From positions 40,707,501-40,771,500 of the forward strand of contig NC_133198.1 in assembly GCF_049306965.1 (NCBI RefSeq): a stretch of DNA of 64,000 nt, given 5' to 3'. Of the stretch, positions 10,686-23,301 are shown piece by piece. The notes under the pieces are model-generated. The model had not been told where the DNA came from. It worked only from the letters and a program-made list of their open reading frames with translations, and did not search any database. Source of the stretch: Danio rerio. Taxonomy: Eukaryota; Chordata; Actinopteri; Cypriniformes; Danionidae. The position numbers were made by a program, and so were the translations under genes. The first letter of the stretch is position 1. Each line of letters starts with the position of its first letter.

Positions 10686-12432
10686 TAGGGATGTAACGGT
10701 ATTGTAAATACCGTCATACCGCAATATTAATTTTTTTCGATATTACCGAAGTCGCATGACTCGGTAAAACTATAGGTCTTCTGAGAAAATTTGCTCAGGC
10801 GAATGAAGCGAACGGGAGGTAGCGAAAACTACAATCCCCATCATCCCTTGCGGTCTGTTGTCGCTACAGATCCAGTAATGCGGAAATGGAGTGTGCTGCT
10901 AGAAGCGGGGATCAAAAAGAGCTGTAAAACTCTAAGGCCCCTTTTACAAGAGTGCGTTTTAGTTTTAAAACGGCGTTGTAGAATGAAAACGATCCGCGTC
11001 CACACTCGCGTTTTACCCAGCGTTTCTGAACAGCTCTCCGTCCACACCAAAACGCTGAAAACGCACATCACGTGACCACAGACACGCTCGGGCAAGCGCT
11101 CCAGCATTTCTACCCAGATGAGAGCTCTGCTTGTCGGACTGCTCATCAAGCATCTCCCGCTGGATCTAATCTCACTATATTTGCTAAACGTGATATTTCA
11201 TTCATGTTGTTGTCTTTATCTAACGACATATTCCCTGACTTTGGTCATTGGAATCTATTAAGTTACTTGTTCACGGGTAACATGTTTTGGTTAAGCGCAA
11301 AGATAAGTTAATGATTAATACAGGTACATTGACTGATCGCTTGCCTTTATTTCCTACAATGTATAAACTTATTGTATGTTATACTTTTATAATTGTCGAT
11401 TATTAAAACTGATATTCAGCAAAAGAGAGGGTGCGTTTCGTATTTTCACTGAAATTGAAAGGAGGCAGTTGTTATCGGCTCCGTTTTGTTATAAATATCC
11501 ACACAGTGAAGATGACGCTCATATATGCAGCACGGCGCCTCAACATTTCTGCTGTCTGTTAAGTTTTCTAATATTAAAAAGGAAATATGCAGTTCCTTAA
11601 ATCATGTTTACATTTTATTTATGAGAAAGTGAAACAACGTAGCCAAGGTGATGTGAATGAAGTTATACAGTACACTGTTCCCTTTGAAGATTTACCCGTG
11701 TCCTCGGTATGTTTTCCATATCAAACTGTGAAGGGGGAGACTGCAGCCTTGATCAAACTTGCGAAGTCTTAACTTACAAGAAGAGGATGCGAGACTGAAC
11801 TGTGTGTGTGGGCTACTTAATATTGAGGAAAAGCCCCAATCAGATAGGCGAACGTTTGCAGCCCTGCCTCCGTTTTCAGATGTCTCCGACTTTCCCCATC
11901 CACACTGAGACGGAGCAGCAGCGTTTCAGAATGAAAACGGCTTCTCCAGCGTTTTCGAAACGCTCCGTTTTCGGCGCTCGAGAAATAAGTCATATAAGTC
12001 ATATCTCTCTTGTCCCAGAAACCTCAGTCCCAAATGAGAGGTTTTTTTTTTCTGTTGCAGGGGACATTGTAAATGCCCAGAGATACCAGCTTTTACCAGA
12101 TTATATTTATATGATAATTTTCCTTTAAACCCATCTCTATCTAAGTGAGTGAGTGATTAAATGTTGAATGTGATGAGTTTTCAACAATACTAAATTAAAA
12201 ACTTAAATTTTTTTTTACATGGTTTAATATTTTTTTGTTATTAAAATTGAAGTTCCTGTTTCAAAGCTTACAGATAGATGGCTAATTTGTATGTCATTGA
12301 CACTTTTGGCACTTTTTTGGAGTATTTTCATAAGTTTTGTTTTTTCCTGTAAATGATTCAATAAATACCGTACCGTGACATTCATACCGAGGTATTACCG
12401 TACCGTGAAATTCTGATACCGTTACATCCCTA
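10686..12432. mobile_element. non-autonomous hAT element (TAGGGATGTAACGG termini)
   Basis: Terminal inverted repeats TAGGGATGTAACGGTAT and ATACCGTTACATCCCTA. A perfect 8-bp target-site duplication, GTCACTAC, lies at 10678-10685 and 12433-12440. The uninterrupted target is present at about 31000-31010 upstream of gene C. The interior (about 10936-12000) looks like a second, nested repeat with many 'AACGCT/AGCGTTTT' words. No transposase is seen. Confidence 0.9.
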
Positions 12433-12554
12433 GTCACTACTGACATTTGTTCAAGCCTATGTTTTCCATGTCAGATCAGGGTGTGTGTTTACTGTGGGCA
12501 ATTCATCACTTGCATGATGCACTGCCAAATCAAATGGTAAATATGTCATTCTGC

Positions 12555-12950
12555 CAGTGTTGGGCAAGCTACTTGAAAAATGTAGTTAGCTAAGCTATTA
12601 GCTACTCTACTTAAAATGTAGCTTAACTACACTAAAGCTACAACCTGGGAAATGTAGCAAGCTAAGCTAAAAGCTACAAGGCAAAAGTAGCTTGGTTACA
12701 TCTAAGCTATTTTTGCTATTTTTATTTTTAAATCGAAGCAACTTAAATCCAAGTCAACCATATCTTAGTGATCAATAAAACTGTCAATGAACATATGAGG
12801 CAGAATAGTTCAGTTCAATTATTTACTGTAAATAGTATGCTGTACTAAACAGACACTAATTATAATATATAGCTGCACAAACTAAAGCAGTTGTTACACA
12901 TTTAAAGTACTATAGTCATTTATAGAAAAGGGAAATATTTTGACATGAGC

Positions 12951-13034
<84 letters not shown>

Positions 13035-13594
13035 TCTTCATTAATAAATTACACTACATAATGCAGTATTTTTTTTAAGTATCTAGGCTACTATAAATTA
13101 CTAAAGGATTTTTTGAGCACAGCATCAGAAATTAAGCTATTGCATCTTAACATGTACTTCGAGGTATGGTCACGAAAAATCCTACTTCAGTTCAGAAATA
13201 ACTCTCCCTCAGTCATCTTTCCATCAAGCAAGTTTCTCGTGTTAGCCTTATTTGGTTGGGCAGACGAATTCACCAACCAGAGGTGGCAGTAACGCACCAA
13301 AAAGTTTGTTGTCAACCACCGTAAAACAGGAAGAAGAAGAAATCATCACGCTCGCTGTCATATAGATTTACTTTCATTAGCCAAACACCGGCCTCACAGC
13401 TCTGTGGATGTCGGTGCCGTCGCTTATTGATCCGCGATTGGTAAATGTAGCTTTGTGGACTCTACTGCGCTACTTGACTAATAAAATAGCTTCGCTACTG
13501 AAAAGCTATTTGATTTAGAAAGTAGCGACGCTACTGAGAAATGTAGCTAAGCTAGTAGCGTCACTACTTGTAGCGACGCTACTACCCAACACTG
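12555..13594. mobile_element. non-autonomous hAT element (CAGTGTTGGG termini)
   Basis: Terminal inverted repeats CAGTGTTGGGCAAG and CTACCCAACACTG, with an 8-bp target duplication differing at one base (CATTCTGC at 12547-12554, CATACTGC at 13595-13602). The interior is full of 'GTAGCTTAGCTA' words. The empty site is visible at about 31110 upstream of gene C. Confidence 0.88.
12953..13030. repeat. (TA)n microsatellite
   Basis: Uninterrupted TA tract of about 78 bp inside the hAT element. Confidence 0.98.
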
Positions 13595-13649
13595 CATACT
13601 GCCCATAGTAAACATGCATCTGATCTGATGAAGACATTGGTGTACAAAT

Positions 13650-13970
13650 TGCTTGTACACCCTTTTTCCGCACAAAAGTGTTCTTGATTTAGGAATTTTG
13701 AAAAAATGTTAAAACAGAAATAGATAAGATATTAAATATAGAAATACCTCTCCATCCAGTTGTGTGCTTACTGGAAACAAGAAATGTTTAATGTAGAAAC
13801 AAGATTTGTACTAAGGATATTATTACTGGTTGCCAAAAAAATGATAACAGTACATAAAGTGGAAGAAGATCCTTCAAAGGTGGCTCAGTGGATTCAGAGA
13901 CTTAAACAGGTCTATGTAATGGAAAAAAAATGACTGTATGTCTACAAATGAAGACTCTGAAGAGGTGGAA
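13650..13970 (+). mobile_element. decayed LINE-1 ORF2 3' fragment (copy in gene A flank)
   Basis: Paralog of the fragment at 31150-31440, which still reads as an L1 ORF2 C-terminal end. This copy is more degraded. It belongs to the duplicated upstream flank rather than being an independent insertion. Confidence 0.65.
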
Positions 13971-14100
13971 AAGTTTTACAGCATATTTAAATATGTATCT
14001 TTAGAGGTTACTTAACCTATCATTAATGTTATCTGAGGTAACTACAATGTAACACAATGTAACTTGAGATAAGATTATAGTTTAACAGTTTAGCTTTAGT

Positions 14101-14360
14101 TTCATTCATTCATTTTCTTTTTGGCTTTTTTCCCTTTATTAATCTGGGCTCGCCACAGCGTAATGAACCACCAACTTATCCAGCATATGTTTTACACAAC
14201 GCCCTACTAGCTGCAACCCATCACTAGGAAACATTTATTCACACATGTCGTTGGGCTTGTGGGGAAAACTGGAGCACTCAGAGGAAACCTACGCCAACAG
14301 CCGAGGCTCAAACCAGCGACCTTCTTGCTGTGAGGTGATCGTTCTACCCACTGCGCCATT
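14101..14360 (-). mobile_element. DANA SINE, minus strand, internally shortened
   Basis: Reverse complement of the DANA pattern, from the (ATGA)n tail at 14101 to the tRNA-like head at 14360. Part of the body is missing compared with the complete copy at 4436-4787. Confidence 0.9.
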
Positions 14361-14847
14361 ATAAATTATATATCAGATATATATATATATATTTATTTCT
14401 CTTTTACAAAGCTTTACCGACACTGATTCTATGTATCCAGTAAGTGAAGATACATTGTGGATGCCAGAGGTTTGAGGAGAATAAACAGATGGTATCTGAT
14501 ATAAAAACAACAGTAAAATAACAACTCTCTAAAACTGAGGTCTGCATCAGAATATTAAAACAAACAACACATAAAACATTGAAGCAGATGAGATACAGCA
14601 GCAGCAGCAGAAAAGGCAGAGACACTAATGACAGCTAAAATGGCAAACTGAGGAACCTGGCGCACCTAATAAAAATAGAATATGATTAGTTTAGCTTACA
14701 CTTGCTTTGAAAAATTTTTGGATTTCATTGCATGGATTGCTTCTTACGCTGTTTTATTTCACAGTGAATGTTGTCCTCTTTGAATTAAATTTTGCCCTGT
14801 AATCATAATTTGCTTTCAAATGAATACATGTCTGTGTTATTATATGG
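14361..14847. other. unassigned spacer
   Basis: A short (AT)n tract and otherwise unassigned sequence. A short minus-strand open frame (14404-14625) has no recognisable domain. Confidence 0.4.
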
Positions 14848-14875
14848 CATCTAATGTTTATTTCAGTTGCGAACT

Positions 14876-15120
14876 AATTGTTTTGTTTTCAGAATGCCGC
14901 TCCGCAAGTCACGTGGTCAAGTTGACAAATTATATAAATATGGATATGCCTTGTTTTCGAACTGTGCATTGCTGTAGGCAGCTGCTTAATTTGGCCAACT
15001 ATGCTACTTTATTTAAATACTGGTCATTTTGGTGGTACTTGGAGAGACTATTTTATTTATTTTTATTTTTTTTTTGAGTTGGTACTTGGTGAAAAACGTT
15101 TGAGAACCACTGTTATACAC
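14876..15120 (+). mobile_element. 3' piece of a hAT element between 28-bp direct repeats
   Basis: Matches the 3' end of the hAT element at 24436-25902, from 'CAGAATGCCGCTCCGCAAGT' to 'GTTTGAGAACCACTG'. Only the 3' portion is present. The piece is bracketed by identical 28-bp direct repeats at 14848-14875 and 15121-15148, far longer than a normal 8-bp hAT duplication. Confidence 0.8.
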
Positions 15121-15302
15121 CATCTAATGTTTATTTCAGTTGCGAACTGCAATGAATTGTTCATATATTTGTAGGTATGTTTTAAAAGTTTTGCAATTTT
15201 TTATTTTATTTTTCTAAACCTAGATACACATTAGATGAGGCATTATCTTGTTATCTTAATTTGTGTGTAATTGATCACATATTAAACAAGTTCAGCATAT
15301 AT

Positions 15303-16635
15303 CAGGGCTCAAATTTTACTTTTTTACTTGGTAGCACCGGTGCTCCCAACTTCAAATATTTAGGAGCACCAAAAAAAATTTAGGATCACCAGAAAAAATT
15401 TAGGAGCACCCACCAAAAATGAATGAGCACCGCTGCAAATGGTTTTTTATTGGTTTTATTGTATTTTAAAACAACATCAATAGGACTGACAAAAAACAGA
15501 AACAACTATCTAACTAATGCTGCGAAGACATTGTTATTTGTGTGCAAAAATTCCAAAATGAATGTCTAATAATTAGGCTATAATATTAATGATGATGAAA
15601 AATGACAATAATAGGAACAATGAATACATTTCTCATTATGATACTGCCTTGAATGTGCTTGAATGTAAGTTATCTGCTATAAAAAGTCTGTTACTTTATG
15701 AAAAATAATTGTATCGTTTGCCTCAAACAAAAATAAAGCATTGCAGTAAGAAATATTTATTTTGTGCTGCTGTTTTTATATGCATGTCAATTTAATAAAT
15801 AATATTTCTGCTACAAAACAAAAGATTATAATAAATCATTCAATTCAATTATGAAAGCTGAAAAGCAGTCATCAGTAAATAAATAAATAATATACACCTC
15901 AAAAAAGAATAGACAAGAGAAAGTAAGTAAAGTCTCACTTCTATCACTATTTAAAAGTTTTGGTTTCAGTTTGTGTCAATTTAAAGGTTCCGTCTGAGAT
16001 GTTCTTCATTTTTCTGTGTTAGTGGAAAAGCTGGCGAGTCAGCTGACCCAATTTATGAGCAGGCAGAGCAGGATTCTTGCAATGAGAACCGGCGCAATAC
16101 CGCTCTTTGTTATGAGCCGCAGTTTCAGTGTAAACTTAGTAAAGGCGAGCTTCTTTGGCGATGATATGTACAGTATTAGATTTGACTTTTAGCGGACATT
16201 TGCGCTAAACACGCAGTGAATGCAACGCATAGAGATTCGGGCGCCTTCTCCAAGAAGCGCGTACTCGATTGATATCAGCTGGTGGATCATTATTCACCAC
16301 GTGACGTGTCATGATCGCTCTCATCTGCGCCTCAACTTTAGGTGGGGTTTGCAAACCTGTGTGCTTTAAGTTTTCAGCCATTTGCATTTCCCGTGGTCAT
16401 AAAAGCTCCTTCCCTGTCATCTGACAGCGGAATACCTTGAGTGATTGACAGCTAATATGAACCAATATAGCGGCAGGGAAGAGCGATTCAGCACGTTTTT
16501 TTTACAAAAAATCAAAACAGGTCGCACTACAACCATTATCTGCAGTCGCACTAATGCGCCAAAATATATTATGAGGTCGCATAGATTAATTTTCGGGCAC
16601 ATATGCGACCAAAACGGTCGCAATTTCGAGCACTG
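15303..16635. mobile_element. hAT-type non-autonomous element (CAGGGCTC termini)
   Basis: Starts CAGGGCTCAAATTT and ends AATTTCGAGCACTG, an imperfect inverted pair. The left end has reiterated 'TTTAGGAGCACC' blocks. It interrupts flank sequence shared with 4400-4850. No transposase domain is visible and no clear target duplication was found. Confidence 0.7.
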
Positions 16636-16720
16636 TATATCTTTTAATTTGTGGCCCAAGTGGATAAGGAAAGCCAACAATCACAAAAAGAAGCATTTAT
16701 TCTTTGATTGCACACATTAA

Positions 16721-17376
16721 GGCCGTACTCACACTAGGTACAGTTGCCTCGAACCAGGCCAAAGCACACTTGTCCCCCCTCCTGTCTCCCCCGATTTTAC
16801 GTCATCGCTGCTGCGCTGTTCAGTGCGAAGCACTCTCTTACTCAGCAGCACAGTGGAGATTTCTCTAGTTATATCGTTTCAGTCGTTTGATATTCAGTGA
16901 CATGCAGTCACAAATATTTCGCCAAACAGTCCTTAGGGATGCGGTGACACAGTCAGATATTTCGCCGAACAGATCCGCCACTTTTGGCGCTCATAAACAA
17001 TCATAAAGCTCTCGTGCTGCAGGAATGAGGAGGTCTGATGAAGCCGTGCAGCTGTCGTGCTGTGAGGAGTTCTCGTCTTTAATAAACTACAGCAGTTTCG
17101 TTCACTGAACACTAAGAATGATTAATAAATCCATATAAAAACAGTCCCTTAAAAGTCACGTCTCGCTTTCAGTTTCGGGCTTTGACACGTTTTGCACTCA
17201 CACACAAGCATACCGCGCCAAAGCCCAAGTGAACCGCGCTCAGGCACACCTCTTCCAACCGGGCCAGGGCCGGCCAAGTGAACTGTGCTTGAGCCAGATT
17301 CAGCGCACTCACACTTCTCAAACTATCCAGGAAACGGGCCTGGGCACGGTATGGATGGCATAGTGTGAGTAGGCCC
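16721..17376. mobile_element. PIF/Harbinger-like MITE
   Basis: Terminal inverted repeats GGCCGTACTCACACTA and TAGTGTGAGTAGGCCC, with a 3-bp TAA target duplication at 16718-16720 and 17377-17379, as expected for Harbinger elements. The duplicated flank around 4850 downstream of gene A lacks it. Confidence 0.75.
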
Positions 17377-17917
17377 TAATTGTATTATGCCAGGGTTAGA
17401 AGGCAAGATTTAGTTTCAGCTGAAATGGTAAAATGGTTTAAAATCTCTGGTAGGGTAAAAGAATGTGGACTCTGAAACTAAACAGACTAGATGTTTTAGG
17501 CATTTTATTCACTTCAGAAAAACTACCGCAGCACTATTGCTGTTCATCTATGTGCATTAGGGGTTAAAACAGCGATCACAAATCTGACCCTGGACAACAC
17601 AACAGTGTATAAAAAAAGTGTTTAAAAAATATAAACATTGAGAAAAATCACTATTTAAGTTGTGCAAATTAAGTTTTTAACAATGCATATTACCAGTTTT
17701 GATATATTTACAGTAGGAAATTTACTAAATATCTTGATGGAACATAATCTTTACATAATGATTTGGGTATAAAGGAAGAAGCTATAATTCTGACCCATAG
17801 TTATTATAGGAGCTACTGTACAATGTACTTTTGGCGTTTCCAATTGCAATAATATACCCATGCAACATAAAATGGTGGAGAGTCCAAGGTCAAAAATAAG
17901 GCGAAAAAGTGTGTCTT

Positions 17918-20900
17918 CTATTCATCAGCATGCATCACCAACTTCTGTCTGACTGACTTGCAGCCTTTAACAGCAAAGATTCTCTCTTCATCAGGGAAGT
18001 AAGGCATGTCTTGGGCCACTTTATCTGCCAGATCATCATTTTTTGGGATCTCCAGATGCTCCATCTCAGCCAAGACACACTGGCGCACATGCTTCAACTC
18101 CAGAGGTAGGAAAGGAACAAAGTGATCAATCAGATGATGATCTATGAGACTAGAGTGCAGAAATCCACCTGTTGGACAGGTACACATTGCTTTTAGTTTA
18201 AGCCTTTGAATGCTAAAATGTAAATTAAATACAGACATAAATGTGTGTAAATTAAACATGTATAAAGCTATGAGGAAATATAGTTGCAAGGAGTGCTAAC
18301 CACTAAGCCGGCAGCTAGCTCTCTGCAACTCTCACATGGTCGCCCACTAAAGCTTAGCAGGGCTGCGCCTGGTCAGTACCTGGATGGGAGACCACATGGG
18401 AAAGCTAGGTTGCTGCGGGAAGTGGTGTTAGTGAGACCAACAGAGGAAACCCAACCTGTGGTCTGTGTGGGTCCTAATGCCCCAGTATAGTGAAGGTGAT
18501 TATATACTGCTCAGCGCCGTCTTTCGGATGAGACGTTAAACCGAGCCCCCAACTCTCTGTGGTCGTTAAAAATCCCAGGATGTCCTTCGAAAAAGAGTAG
18601 GGGTTTAACCCTGGCATCCTGGCCAACTCTTCCCACTGACACACTGGTGGTGGATGAGTAGATTCCCCCCAATGCGTAAAGCGCTTTGAGAGTCCAGAAA
18701 AGCACTATATAAATGTAAAGAATTATTATTATTATTAAGCCACCGTGCCACCATTCAATTATTAATGAATATTCCACATCCTAGGTGGTGATGCACCATA
18801 TTACACTTTGTGCATTATTTATTCATGGACCAGAGTCAGTTTTACAACTTTAACTGGGCAGGACTTTAAGAGTGGCACTTTTTATGTTTTGTTTCTAGCC
18901 TCTAACCAAAGTTATTAGAATAGCAAAAGTAGCCTATTGACCTTATTCTTCAATGCGGAAGTGCGTTCGTTTAGAACTTGCCTATGGGAGAAATGACTAG
19001 GAATAATAAACGGCAGAAAACGGTCAAACGTGTGTGTGCATGACTATACAGACAAAGCAGAATAAGAAAATATCAGTTTGCAACATCAAGCAGCATACCA
19101 AACTAGTTTTAACATCTAAAATGAATGGAGTCAATGAGACTGGAAGTCTCAAGCCAAAACGATTTCAATGTCTGCGCCCGGACGTACGTAAAGAATGTGG
19201 TCGATAGTTGACATAATGACGTTAATTGAACATGTAAAATGAGAACCATTCAAAATGCAACTCATGTAAATTCCTTAGCCACCTTAGTCCTTAGTTACTG
19301 ATGTAAACATAGTCACTGATGTACATCCGAATGAATGAATGAAACGGAGAGAAGTTAGCAAGAGGAGGGCATAAAAAAATTTGACTGGAATGCAGCAACA
19401 ATATTTGTTTTGCTTTCAGTTTCAATTACAATGAGTCATTAGTCAAAAACATTCATTCATTTTCTTTTCGGCTTAAATCTGGGATCGCCACCGCGGAATG
19501 AACCGCCAAGTTATCCAGCATGTGTTTTACGCAGTGGATGCCCTTCCAGCTGCAACCCATCACTGGGAAACATCCATTCACACTCATTCACACACATACA
19601 CTACTGACAATTTAGCCAACCCAATTCACCAATACCACATGTCTTTGGACTTGTAGGGGAAACCGGAGCACCCAGAGGTAACCCATACGAACACAGGGAG
19701 AACACACAGAAACGCCAACTGACCCAGCCGAGGCTTGAACCAGCAACCTTCTTGCTGTAAGGCGATCGTGCTACCCACTGCGCCACCGTGATGCCCTATT
19801 GATATAAAAATCTATATATTTATGTTAGTGCATCGTTAATACACACTGTTTCCATTAAAGATGTCTTTAGAGATTTTAGTCTCCAGCTTGCTGCTGTTCA
19901 TCCTTAGTTCTTCCCGACTTTTCCCTTTTCTCCAGAAGTCCAGAGCCAAGTCAACAATCACATTGCCACCTGCATTACTACAAATAAACACAGATCCTCA
20001 TTAGTGTCAGTCTTATGGAGTCTGGACTCCATTTGGATCTGACAGTAACATTTTAGTGCATTACCTTAGAAAAATGAAGATCGCAGTGTGAAATGATACT
20101 CCATCCACATTGTAATTGTAGTCTAGAAAAGGTTTTATGATGTCGATCAGCTCTGGATGCATTTTGTCCATTTCATCAAATATAAACATGGAGCGGGGAA
20201 AGCTGGATACATTTCCATGAATCCACTGCTTTAGCTGAGCCTGAATATGAAGAAAAAGAAAACCCGAGTTTATACTTATACAATTATAGTTTAATGCTAC
20301 AAATACTGAATATATTGACTTACACTGTACATGTGCACATTTTCTTGATGTGGGAAATGAAACTGAGATATAAATGTGTGAACGTGCTTGCTTTTCTCTC
20401 CTTTTTTATATACATTTCTTGCGATGATTTTAGCAACGTGGTTTTTTCCAGTTCCCGCAGTCCCATGGAAAGAAAGGACCAGAGGTTTGTTTGGGTTTTT
20501 GTCAGTCATGAAGAATGATACAGATTTTGGCACAACATCAGAGACAATGTGCTGTCCGTAAAGAGATTTGTCAAAATCTGCCTGCAAACCTATAAGATGT
20601 GAAATCAGAAATAGTGTTTATGATATGGCAAATGTATGCTATTAAAGTATAATGTAACAACATGATAGTATACTACAACTTATAATGTAAATTATAAGCT
20701 ATAGTGCAACTGAATAATCCATCAAGCACAAAAAAAACAACAAATAAATAAATAAAATAAACTGTTTTGATTTTTGTTACAGATTCTTCAACGATTGTAA
20801 TAAACAATAAAAAAACAATTAAATAAATGAGAGTAGAATAAGAAACTGTTGCTTATGCCAGACACCTTTATATTTAATTTTCAATTATAAAAATATTGCA

Positions 20901-23301
20901 TTTAAAAAAATGTATCACTCTAAACTGTGTGCTCAGCCAAAAAACGCAAAAAGTGCAAAATATATATTCAAAAAGGCGGCAAAACCAAAGCTCCAAAAAT
21001 GCTAATTTCTTAAATTAAAAAGCTGACACAAAGCGTGTAATGCACGGCTCTTCATCAGACAGTGTTCATCACAATCAGGTGCTCCTTTCTGTATACTTCC
21101 GGATCACATGATATTCTATTATCTCACAACAATAATTTTTTATTTTTTTTAAATATATACATTTATAAATTATACAAATTAAATATTCCAAGTGAGACTA
21201 CAGAAACAAATCATAATATTACATTACAAATTATAGAAAAAAGAATATACCAGGATACAACAAAATATACAACAGAAAAAACCTTTACCCAAACACCTAA
21301 TTTTTAAAAATGTATATTGGATAGGTTGGTGGTTTATTTCGCTGTGGCAACTCCAGATTAATAAAGGGACTAAGCCGAAAAGAAAATTAATTAATATGAT
21401 GGATTCTTTATATGTAGAGCAGGGGTCACCAGTCTCGTTCCTGTAGGTCTGGTGCCCTGCAGGGTTTAGCTCCATCTTGCCTCAACACACCTGCCTGGGT
21501 GTTTCAAGTATACCTGGTTGGTAAGACCTTGATTAGCTTCAGGTGTGTTTGATTAGGGTTGGAGCTAAAATCTGCAGGACATCAGACCTCCAGGAACAAG
21601 TTTGGTGACTCTGGTGTAGAGTATTGAAATAGTTTGCCACTGATTAAATGGTACAGGACACTGGAGAACAAATAAACGGTAAACACAGATGCCAAAGAGA
21701 TTGTCTTAGGGGTGTACATGAACATGCACCCCATAAAAGGTCAAGTTGTGGTGTGACTTTTAATGTAAGAATTCATGGCCCTGATCATTTTCCAGCATGG
21801 AGAAACCTGACAGAGATAAAAGCACTGCTCCAGCAATCATTTCTCACTTCTGTGTACTGTGTAAAATGCTTTGCCTGAACAATTACTTAAACTACTATAC
21901 CACAAAGTGAAATAATAGACTGTAAAGATTTTTATGAAAAAAAAAAACAAAGAGAAAACTGCCTGAAATGTTCTCTGTTGTCAAAATGTTAAGGGCAAAA
22001 TAATATTCATTCATTCATTCAATTTTTTTTCGGCTTAGTCCCTTTACTAATCTGGGGTCGCCACAGCGGAATGAACCGCCAACTTATTCACTATATGTTT
22101 TACGCAGCGGATGTCCTTCCAGCTGCAACCCATCTCTGAGAAACATCCATACACACTCATTCACTACGGATAATTTAGCCTACACAATTCACCTGTACCG
22201 CATGTCTTGGATGTCTTTTCACTGTGGTGGAAACCGAAGCACCGGGAGGAAACCCACATGAACGCAGGGAGAACATGCAAACTCCACACAGAAACGCCAA
22301 CTGACCCAGCCGAGGCTCGAACCAGTGACTTTCTTGCTGTGAGGCAACAGCACTACCTACTGCACCAGCGCATAGCCCAAAATAATTTTTTGCAACTTAA
22401 AATAACATTGTTGTGGGAAAAAAGTTGCACAAATCCCTGTTGTGTCAAATGTGATACAAAATAAATATCATAAAACAATGTATTTGGCAATTTTTTTATT
22501 TTATTTTGCTATATGGTTTAATAAACATCTCAGTTCCAGAAAATTTGATTTTTTGATACCCTTACAGGGTAATACTTTAAAGATGAACTACTACACTACT
22601 ACACAAAAAATGCTGCGTTCCACACAATTGATTAGTTGGTGCAACATGAGAAAATGTAATTATCTCATTAGTTTTAACAGTAGATAGAACCAATAGAACA
22701 CAAAACAATCAAGTTGTCCCAATAAAACTTTAAGATTGGTGTTGCTCATTTTAAATTAGTAGTATGAACAAACAGCAAACATTTTTTGAGTGTAGGTCAG
22801 GGGTGTCCAAACTCAGTCCTGTAGGGCCGGTGTCCTGGAAAGTTTACTGTAGCTCCAACCATAATCAAACACACCTGAACCAGCTAATCATGGTTTTACT
22901 AAATCTAGAAACTTCTTGGCAGGTGTGTTGGAGCAAGTTAGAGCTATACTTAGCAGGACACCGGCCCTCCAGGACCGATTTTGGACATCCTGTTAGTTGA
23001 ACATTTTAAACTTGCTATAGCCTACTTAGAACAGGAACATATGTTACTTTGCGGAAGTTATTGAGTTGTAAAAAATTTAAGCAAAGTTTTTGGATTATTA
23101 AAGTTTTATGTTTGAATCCTAATGAACATAACAAACGTTGTGGATGTACTCACGTGTACGGTTAAAAGGCAGCAAACCGTCCGTTTTAAACAGTTTGTCA
23201 AACACATAAGATGCCACAGCCACTACAACGTCAAGAAAACCTAAAGAGAAAGTTATATTACATCCCAACAATAAAACTATCATACAATGCCGAGCTCTCA
23301 T
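17918..23301 (-). CDS. torsin family AAA+ ATPase, gene B (tor1-like), five exons
   Basis: Exons in transcript order are 23301-23154, 20589-20324, 20240-20065, 19977-19847 and 18168-17918, giving 323 residues with canonical splice sites and the same phases as gene A. The signal peptide is [14 protein letters not shown], followed by a second hydrophobic stretch (D-V-V-V-A-V-A). Walker A is G-T-A-G-T-G-K-N; Walker B is F-I-F-D-E-M-D-K-M; the G-N-V-S sequon, both conserved C-terminal cysteines and G-C-K are present. Exon 4 is one codon shorter and exon 3 one codon longer than in A, both in frame. Intron 1 carries a DANA SINE and two foldback elements; intron 4 carries a SINE3 and a DANA SINE. An ER-lumen torsin is expected. 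It is more diverged from A and C than they are from each other. Confidence 0.9.
18294..18738 (+). mobile_element. SINE3 (5S-rRNA-derived SINE), intron 4 of gene B
   Basis: The head contains the 5S-like internal promoter region ('CAGGGCTGCGCCTGGTCAGT' and 'GGATGGGAGACC'), followed by the SINE3 body ('CGTCTTTCGGATGAGACGTT') and the tail 'GCACTATATAAATGTAA' with (ATT)n. It is somewhat shorter than the usual full-length form. Confidence 0.9.
18780..19440. other. intron 4 of gene B, unassigned sequence
   Basis: Part of gene B intron 4 between two SINEs. A segment near 18950-19100 ('GCGGAAGTGCGTTCGTTTAG') looks like an interspersed repeat, but the family is not assigned. No exon is seen. Confidence 0.4.
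19451..19796 (-). mobile_element. DANA SINE, intron 4 of gene B
   Basis: Nearly full-length reverse-strand DANA, with the (ATGA)n tail at 19451 and the tRNA-like head near 19796. It lies about 50 bp from the end of exon 4 of gene B. Confidence 0.93.
21311..21394 (+). mobile_element. DANA SINE 3' fragment
   Basis: Only the 3' body and tail ('GGACTAAGCCGAAAAGAAAA') are present, in intron 1 of gene B. Confidence 0.75.
21420..21614. mobile_element. foldback MITE, intron 1 of gene B
   Basis: Palindromic element: 'GGGGTCACCAGTCTCGTTCC' pairs with 'GGAACAAGTTTGGTGACTC'. Same broad group as 22797-22992. Confidence 0.7.
22005..22377 (-). mobile_element. DANA SINE, intron 1 of gene B
   Basis: Full-length reverse-strand DANA bounded by a 9-bp target duplication, CAAAATAAT, at 21996-22004 and 22378-22386. 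Confidence 0.93.
22797..22992. mobile_element. foldback MITE, intron 1 of gene B
   Basis: Long imperfect palindrome: 'GGGTGTCCAAACTCAGTCCT' at the left, 'AGGACCGATTTTGGACATCC' at the right. Confidence 0.75.

Noticed and set aside
10791-12128. Small plus-strand proteins between genes A and B
   Set aside because: All lie inside the hAT element 10686-12432 and its nested repeat. No transposase or host domain is recognisable.
18330-18420. 5S rRNA gene
   Set aside because: Only the internal promoter part is 5S-like and it continues into a SINE3 body and tail.
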